A DNA stretch of 64,000 bases. Source: Brasilonema angustatum HA4187-MV1. GTDB lineage: Bacteria > Cyanobacteriota > Cyanobacteriia > Cyanobacteriales > Nostocaceae. The notes under the pieces are model-generated. The model saw only the letters and a list, made by a program, of their open reading frames with translations, was not told the origin of the DNA and searched no databases. Where the stretch lies: positions 1 to 64,000 of the forward strand of contig JAHHGV010000012.1 in the NCBI GenBank assembly GCA_019359695.1, written 5' to 3'. Made by a program: the position numbers and the translations under genes. Below are positions 59,488-64,000 of this stretch, piece after piece. Positions within the stretch are counted from its first letter, which is position 1; every line of letters begins with the position of its first letter.

Positions 59488-59778
59488 ATGGCTAATTTAC
59501 AACAGACATATCAAGTTATTGAAGAGGTGATTACAAAACCTCCAATTCCGCATGAGCCACACAAGCAGTCGTTGAAAGCTTGGGCAATGTATTGTCTACG
59601 AGACAATGGTTTTAAGGTAATATATGCTGACAAAGCTGACTTCGCCGTTGAAGCCAGAAATGGTGAAAAGATTTATTTCAAAGTCGCCAAGAATGGAAGT
59701 GACTTAGATAATCAATTTGCCTGGATAGTTTGGGATAGTTCCACAAAAAATGCCAGCTTCATTCCACCCGAATCTTAG
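59488..59778 (+). CDS. Conserved hypothetical protein, nuclease-like fold possible
   Basis: A 96-aa protein: LKAWAMYCLRDNGFKVIYAD then KADFAVEARNGEKIYFKV. The order helix, strand with D-x-A-V-E and then K reminds of a minimal PD-(D/E)XK-like core (DFAVEA...YFKV), but the match is weak. The gene is single and short, common in cyanobacteria. ATG 59488 follows the VOC gene by about 50 bp. Confidence 0.7.
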   Translation: MANLQQTYQVIEEVITKPPIPHEPHKQSLKAWAMYCLRDNGFKVIYADKADFAVEARNGEKIYFKVAKNGSDLDNQFAWIVWDSSTKNASFIPPES

Positions 59779-59888
59779 CTGTTGCGTGTTGTGTTGTTCG
59801 TCTGCGTTTTTATTACCTTGCGAGGAAATTGATAAGATAAAGGTAGAGCGATCGCGCTCATACTTTATCATCACTTAATTTTTAAAAA

Positions 59889-60626
59889 ATGATTTTTGTT
59901 GATCAAATCCGGCAATTTTCGATGAAGAATCTCCGCCCTTTGATTCACAAGACAGGGTTTGATGTCGTGAGATTTCCCCCTCGCAAATATAATTTTTTAA
60001 TCAAGTTATTAAAAAATCACAATGTAGACACAGTTATAGATGTAGGGGCTAATCTCGGTCAATATGCCACAGAAATTAGAAGCGAGGGTTTTGATGGGCG
60101 TATTTTATCCATAGAACCAGTACCAGAAGTTTTTAACTCTCTTCAAAAAGCGAAAGCGAAAGACTCAAAGTGGTCAGGTTTTAATTTTGCTTTGGGAGCG
60201 GAAAATGGAACTACTCAAATAAACTTAACGAATTTTTCCGATTTAAGTTCTATTTTAGAACCCACAGAATATGCCAAAAGTGTTGCACCTGCTTTTGAGG
60301 TTAAAGAAAAAATCCAAATTCAATTAAAGACGTTAGATACCTTTTGGAAGGAAAATAAGTTAGATAATTTCAAAGTTTTTTTAAAATTAGACTGTCAAGG
60401 TTTTGAAGAGCAGATTCTACAAGGAGCAAATGAATCTCTCCAAAAAGTTGTAGGCGTTCAAATGGAACTGTCATTGAAAGCTTTGTATAAAAATCAAAGA
60501 CTATATAATGATTCCATTGCGTTTATGAAAGAAAAGAAATTTGAACTTTATCATATACTGCCGGTGTTTAGCGATGTAAATACCGGACAGCTTCTTGATA
60601 TGGATGGCTTTTTCTTCAGGAGTTAG
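59889..60626 (+). CDS. FkbM-family methyltransferase
   Basis: A 245-aa SAM-dependent methyltransferase: motif I VIDVGANLGQYATEIRSEGF, then ILSIEPVPEVFNSLQKA and LKLDCQGFEEQILQGA, matching FkbM. Such enzymes often methylate sugars of polysaccharides or natural products. The second half (MKEKKFELYHILPVFSDVNT) and FFFRS end are usual. It stands alone 215 bp from the CRISPR array; a polysaccharide link is not shown. Confidence 0.9.
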   Translation: MIFVDQIRQFSMKNLRPLIHKTGFDVVRFPPRKYNFLIKLLKNHNVDTVIDVGANLGQYATEIRSEGFDGRILSIEPVPEVFNSLQKAKAKDSKWSGFNFALGAENGTTQINLTNFSDLSSILEPTEYAKSVAPAFEVKEKIQIQLKTLDTFWKENKLDNFKVFLKLDCQGFEEQILQGANESLQKVVGVQMELSLKALYKNQRLYNDSIAFMKEKKFELYHILPVFSDVNTGQLLDMDGFFFRS

Positions 60627-60841
60627 GAGGCTTTTACATAGGAATCCCTATTTGAGTTGTGAAAAAGGTTTTGATTGAATTAACCGCAGAAAGCGAATTT
60701 GCGGTGTGGATGTTCCTCCCGCAAAGTTCGCGGTGGGCGCTCCAGAACGCAGAGGAGGAAAACACAGAGTTTTACCTTTGCGTAGCGTGCCCGTAGGGCT
60801 TATGATTTAGGACTGCTATAGTTGTTGTTTGAATTCGTTCC
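60627..60841. other. Gene-free spacer with repeat fragment before the CRISPR array
   Basis: Includes AACCGCAGAAAGCG and a GC-rich fragment similar to dispersed repeats, then GGACTGCTATAG at 60814-60825, one end of the 109-bp element seen at 16991-17099. No cas gene or ORF. It could be the CRISPR trailer side. Confidence 0.55.
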
Positions 60842-61444
60842 GTTTTAATCCCCTTAACGGGGAATAGATAATTTCAACGATTTGGGGAAGGAGCGAAGAA
60901 CAAGAAGTTATTCGTTTCAATCCCCTTAACGGGGAATAGATAATTTCAACAAGCAATTCGAGGTGACCGAGTTTTCAAATACCGAGTTTCAATCCCCTTA
61001 ACGGGGAATAGATAATTTCAACTTTAATCAAACTGGAACAACTGGAATTATTAGGTTTCAATCCCCTTAACGGGGAATAGATAATTTCAACACTTGTGTC
61101 ACACCCAGTCAGACCACGCCAATACCTATTTCAATCCCCTTAACGGGGAATAGATAATTTCAACGCTCATAATGGCAAGTCCCTTTACTAGCACAAACGT
61201 TTCAATCCCCTTAACGGGGAATAAATAATTTCAACTGGATTACCAAAACACATTTTGCGAATTTGATAAATTGTTTCAATCCCCTTAACGGGGAATAGAT
61301 AATTTCAACTCACAAGAAAAAATTATGTGAAGCATTGCTAACGGGTTTCAATCCCCTTAACGGGGAATAGACTACCTTGGGTGACGATGCTACTTTCGGC
61401 GTTAGTCGCAGGTAATGTTTCAATCCCCTTAACGGGGAATAGAT
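60842..61444 (-). CRISPR. CRISPR array, 9 repeats, 8 spacers, orphan
   Basis: Repeats of 37 nt (plus strand GTTTCAATCCCCTTAACGGG, then GAATAGATAATTTCAAC) start at 60842, 60914, 60986, 61055, 61128, 61199, 61273, 61345 and 61417. Spacers are 32-37 nt. The first repeat differs at base 5 (GTTTTAAT); the fifth starts with A; the sixth has AATAAATAA. The last two repeats match only their first 27-28 nt. The complement ends in ATTGAAAC, the usual 5' handle, so transcription is more likely leftward (minus strand) with the leader to the right of 61444. No cas genes lie in the window, so effectors must be elsewhere. Confidence 0.93.
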
Positions 61445-61699
61445 GCGGTCACATGAAACGCATGACCTATTTAGTTTTCGAGGTACGGTTGCGCGGATAC
61501 ATAACAAAAGTACCATTTCAGCGATCCAACGTCAAGTAATACAAATTTAAAAATAGCCTCAAATCCTGTCCTGATAAAGGTTCTAGAACTTGCGCGGATG
61601 ATTTGTTTCAAAAAACTCTCAAACTCAGAACTGATAAGCCTTTGAGCCGCGAAATTGCTCCTGACTTTTCAAACACCTAACCATCCGCGCAATGTCTCC
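61445..61699 (-). promoter_or_regulatory. Possible CRISPR leader
   Basis: Follows the array on the side predicted as leader if transcription is leftward. The decamer TTGCGCGGAT occurs at about 61489 and 61591, and its complement ATCCGCGCAA near 61683. It is AT-rich otherwise and contains no ORF. Degenerate repeats at this end would be unusual for a leader side, so orientation is uncertain. Confidence 0.4.
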
Positions 61700-62458
61700 T
61701 CACAGGGAAGGTTTTTCAAAGATCATCAAATGCTGTTGGGGTAACAAGTTTTTAGTTTCCCGCCAAACCAAACCAACAGCTTGCATTTCTTTTCGTACTT
61801 GTTTTTGAGTCATTTTATGCAAACCTTTAATCAGAATAAAGGGATTTTCACCTCGATATTCAACCAGTACTACTCTACCACCGGGTTTTAGCCCACGGAT
61901 AATTCCTTCGATGATCTCTCGTGGGTACTCAAACTCGTGATAAGCATCCACCATCAAAGCCAAGTCAACACTTTCTGCTGGTAAATTGGGGTTAGTCAGA
62001 GTTGCCAAGACAGGTTGAACATTGGTGATATTTTTCTCTTTCTTCAAGAACTTGATAATATCCAGCATTTCTGGCTGAATATCCACAGCCAGGACTTTTC
62101 CTTTTGTTAAAACGCGAGCAATACGAAAGCTCATGTAGCCTGTTCCAGCACCAATATCTGCCACAACATCGTCGGGTTTCAAGTTAAGGGCGCTAACGAT
62201 TTTGCTTGGTTGTTCTTCAGCCTCTCGACTTGGTCGTTCTAACCAAGATGCCCCTGTATGTCCCATAACTTTGGCTATTTCTCGATCCATGTAAAATTTA
62301 CCAATACCATCAGGACTGTGAATGAACCGTTGTTGGTAAACTGTGGAAGATGGAGATGCACTTGCTGTGCTTGTAGGAGCAAGCAGGATGCAGCACAGCA
62401 TCAACAGGATAGTTACGGCGAAAGTTAAAAATTTGTCTTTTAATTGAGATTTCATCAA
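61700..62458 (-). CDS. Exported SAM-dependent methyltransferase
   Basis: A 252-aa class I methyltransferase with an N-terminal signal sequence (LTFAVTILLMLCCILLAPTS...TASASP). SAM motif I is VVADIGAGTGYMSFRIAR, followed by VLAVDIQPEMLDIIKFLKKE, LALMVDAYHEFEYP and GGRVVLVEYRGENPF. Export of a SAM-binding enzyme is odd because SAM is cytoplasmic; cyanobacteria nevertheless carry such proteins, perhaps thylakoid-lumenal or lipid-anchored (Cys in LCC). Substrate unknown. Confidence 0.85.
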   Translation of the reverse strand: MMKSQLKDKFLTFAVTILLMLCCILLAPTSTASASPSSTVYQQRFIHSPDGIGKFYMDREIAKVMGHTGASWLERPSREAEEQPSKIVSALNLKPDDVVADIGAGTGYMSFRIARVLTKGKVLAVDIQPEMLDIIKFLKKEKNITNVQPVLATLTNPNLPAESVDLALMVDAYHEFEYPREIIEGIIRGLKPGGRVVLVEYRGENPFILIKGLHKMTQKQVRKEMQAVGLVWRETKNLLPQQHLMIFEKPSL

Positions 62459-62860
62459 ACTTTTTACTAGTAAACAGTTATCAGTTACCAGTTACCAGTT
62501 ATATCAAGTTCGCTTAATCGCTTATAAATCAATACAGTTACTGTTAGTGGTATTTAAGATCCCCCAACCCCCTTAAAAAGGGGGCTTATAACCCTCTTTT
62601 ACCCCCTTTTTAAGGGGGTCGCCGCAGGCGGGGGGATCTTATGCAAATCGTATTGGGGGTGGGGTAACGCAAGGGCTGCAATTCTAACTAATAATCCGAA
62701 CTTGATCTCAAAACTTACTCTAAACCTCAGCCTATCCTATCGGGCATTCCTCTCCTTTCATCCCTCTCCTTTATAAGGAGAGGGAAAGATTTTAGCGCCG
62801 ATTCAAGCGAGGGTGAGGTTTTGAACGAAATATGTATACACGCTTCCGTAATCTAAAAAC
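62459..62860. repeat. Palindromic repeat in intergenic region
   Basis: Positions 62550-62641 hold a long palindrome built from GATCCCCCAACCCCCTTAAA, AAGGGGG and the return CCCCCTTTTTAAGGGGG...GGGGGGATC, a family common in cyanobacterial genomes. Another purine-pyrimidine hairpin (CCTCTCCTTTATAAGGAGAGG) lies at 62763-62783. No gene. Confidence 0.8.
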
Positions 62861-64000
62861 TTAAATCACGAATGGTTCGAGATGGCGATCGCACCACTCT
62901 CCCTGAAACCGTTCAATTACAAATGGTCTCACAATAAGCTTCGGTGGGCGTCCTCCTCGAACATCAATACGCACAAAAGAGTATGGTCGTCGCGCTTGCT
63001 CGTTGTATCCATCGCGACCAACAAAAAGGAAAGAATCTGCAACTTTACGGTAAGGATTACCAGGAAGATGCTCAAAACTCTCCATCAATTCTGGTCCTTC
63101 CTTGCGCTGGCGACGGGGATAATGACCGCTACCACCAGAGATGATGCAGTTGATATGCGAGTCAGCGTGTCCGGTGTCCGTTGTGCGCAAGTGTTCCAAA
63201 CAGTGTGCATGACCATTTAAAATCAAATCGACGATTGGACGACCTTGAGTCACCGAACCAAGGCTGTCTGCGACTTGATCAAACACCCAACGTAGACAGT
63301 GGCGAACTGCTAATGTTTGCGCTTGATACCATTTCGTCGCCTCTGTGACGTAAGGAGGATGATGAAAATAAATGATCCGTCCGCGAACTTCCTCAGTATT
63401 CCAAGATAAAATCAGTCTTTCCTTGAGCCAGTTGAGTTGTTCCAAGTCTATGACTGGCGCATGATTAGATTCAAGTTGTTTTTCAATATCAATTTTGATC
63501 TCATCGATTTGGTATAATTTCGCTTTCAGGGTATCCAGTTGTTCGGCTTCTCCAGGAATCTCTGGATTCAGCTTGTCGCACGCTTCCAGAATTTGGATTT
63601 CCTGTCGTTCTATTTCATGGCGACGATGTACCAATTCGCGGCGTTCCGCTTCTCCCTCTTTTGTTGCTGGGAGTGGTGATGGTGCATTAAAAGTATTGGA
63701 GTCGAGGGCGAAAAAGTCGATCCCGCCGTAACGGAAAGTGTAGTAGCGGTTGGGTAAGCGGGTAAAACGTCCGGGTTCATAACGCAAACAGTGTCCTGTG
63801 TCAGTTTTAGCAGTGTAATAGTTATCCAAGTGACGTTCTAACTCTTCACCAGAGTCGAATCTCTTAAGATAGTCAAGAAACGCCCGTGCATAAGCGTCAC
63901 CCTTGTAAGATCCATGCCAGCCTATCTCGACATTTTTATAGCCAAGCAGGCGACGCAGCGATCGCGTCCCTCCAGCAATAAATCGATATATCCCCGGAAC
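62861..64000 (-). CDS. Metallophosphoesterase, 5' end outside window
   Basis: The frame is open at the right edge (first codon at 64000). It is a calcineurin-like phosphoesterase: YTFRYGGIDFFALDSNTF in the middle, metal motifs IIYFHHPPY and NGHAHCLEHL, and a coiled-coil insert (GEAERRELVHRRHEIERQE ... KIDIEKQLES) between strands. The N-terminal D-x-H and GNHD motifs would lie beyond the window edge or are not visible here. It ends with VRPFVIERFQGEWCDRHLEP. Likely a soluble phosphatase or nuclease; substrate unknown. Confidence 0.85.
   Translation of the reverse strand, partial: VPGIYRFIAGGTRSLRRLLGYKNVEIGWHGSYKGDAYARAFLDYLKRFDSGEELERHLDNYYTAKTDTGHCLRYEPGRFTRLPNRYYTFRYGGIDFFALDSNTFNAPSPLPATKEGEAERRELVHRRHEIERQEIQILEACDKLNPEIPGEAEQLDTLKAKLYQIDEIKIDIEKQLESNHAPVIDLEQLNWLKERLILSWNTEEVRGRIIYFHHPPYVTEATKWYQAQTLAVRHCLRWVFDQVADSLGSVTQGRPIVDLILNGHAHCLEHLRTTDTGHADSHINCIISGGSGHYPRRQRKEGPELMESFEHLPGNPYRKVADSFLFVGRDGYNEQARRPYSFVRIDVRGGRPPKLIVRPFVIERFQGEWCDRHLEPFVI

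Noticed and set aside
61310-61516. 68-aa minus frame across the CRISPR array
   Set aside because: It consists of translated repeats and spacers.

Overview
The window looks like a large-genome filamentous, probably heterocyst-forming, cyanobacterium. Reasons: many HIP1-type GCGATCGC octamers, cyanobacterial gene types (phytochrome kinase with Rcp1-like regulator, MenD, VTE6/DUF92-like phytyl-phosphate kinase, pilB-pilT-pilC, PEP-CTERM protein, RRM-type Rbp, FolB), and dense heptamer tandem repeats (TGTTCAC, TAACTGA, AGTCAAA), palindromic repeats and MITE-like elements. Genus assignment from memory would be guesswork.

Layout. 1-6.3 kb: a gene tail, then a light-signalling cluster (phytochrome kinase, response regulator, REC-GAF-kinase) and a Nudix hydrolase. 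6.2-9.7 kb: small accessory genes with a ParE-type toxin module, then a decayed kinase/AAA/WD40 chimera. 9.7-12.1 kb: nucleoside salvage (nucleoside hydrolase, yeast-type cytosine deaminase, ribokinase). 12.2-12.4 kb: two tandem minus-strand units, each ending in a good intrinsic terminator, a candidate small-RNA array. 12.5-17.7 kb: PEP-CTERM alpha/beta hydrolase, maltose-type acetyltransferase, diguanylate cyclase with a degenerate receiver, FolB. 18-23.5 kb: MenD with a low-complexity insertion, a subtilase without signal peptide, and a VTE6-like kinase. 23.7-27.2 kb: parvulin isomerase translationally coupled to a type-1-secretion ABC transporter with an inactive C39 domain.

27.6-36.1 kb is the most accessory part: an Rpn-type nuclease with an in-frame repeat insertion near its catalytic motif, an unknown 363-aa protein, a Nif11-leader-like protein, and three adjacent STAND/protease genes (CHAT-NB-ARC, membrane NACHT, CHAT). 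The last CHAT and NACHT genes overlap by 4 nt, and their proteins carry matching G-V-x-x-x-G-x-x-N-x-F-N-A-I-Q motifs. I regard this pair as the best candidate for a little-described defence or regulated-death system.

36.5-52.6 kb: hydrolases, RsmE, the pilus motor genes pilB-pilT-pilC, an LRAT-like protein, an MNT antitoxin with a HEPN toxin broken by a repeat, PheS, a DUF262-HEPN pair, RecQ and a divergent IF-3 with a probable AUU/AUC start. 53-64 kb: RNA-binding protein, a PII-like gene with an in-frame stop, Tex, small conserved proteins, FkbM methyltransferase, an orphan CRISPR array (9 repeats, no cas genes in the window), an exported methyltransferase and a partial metallophosphoesterase running off the right edge.

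A recurring theme is repeat DNA invading coding sequence in frame: the phytochrome kinase, MenD, the lipase tail, the Rpn nuclease, the HEPN gene and the C-terminus of the second kinase all show it.
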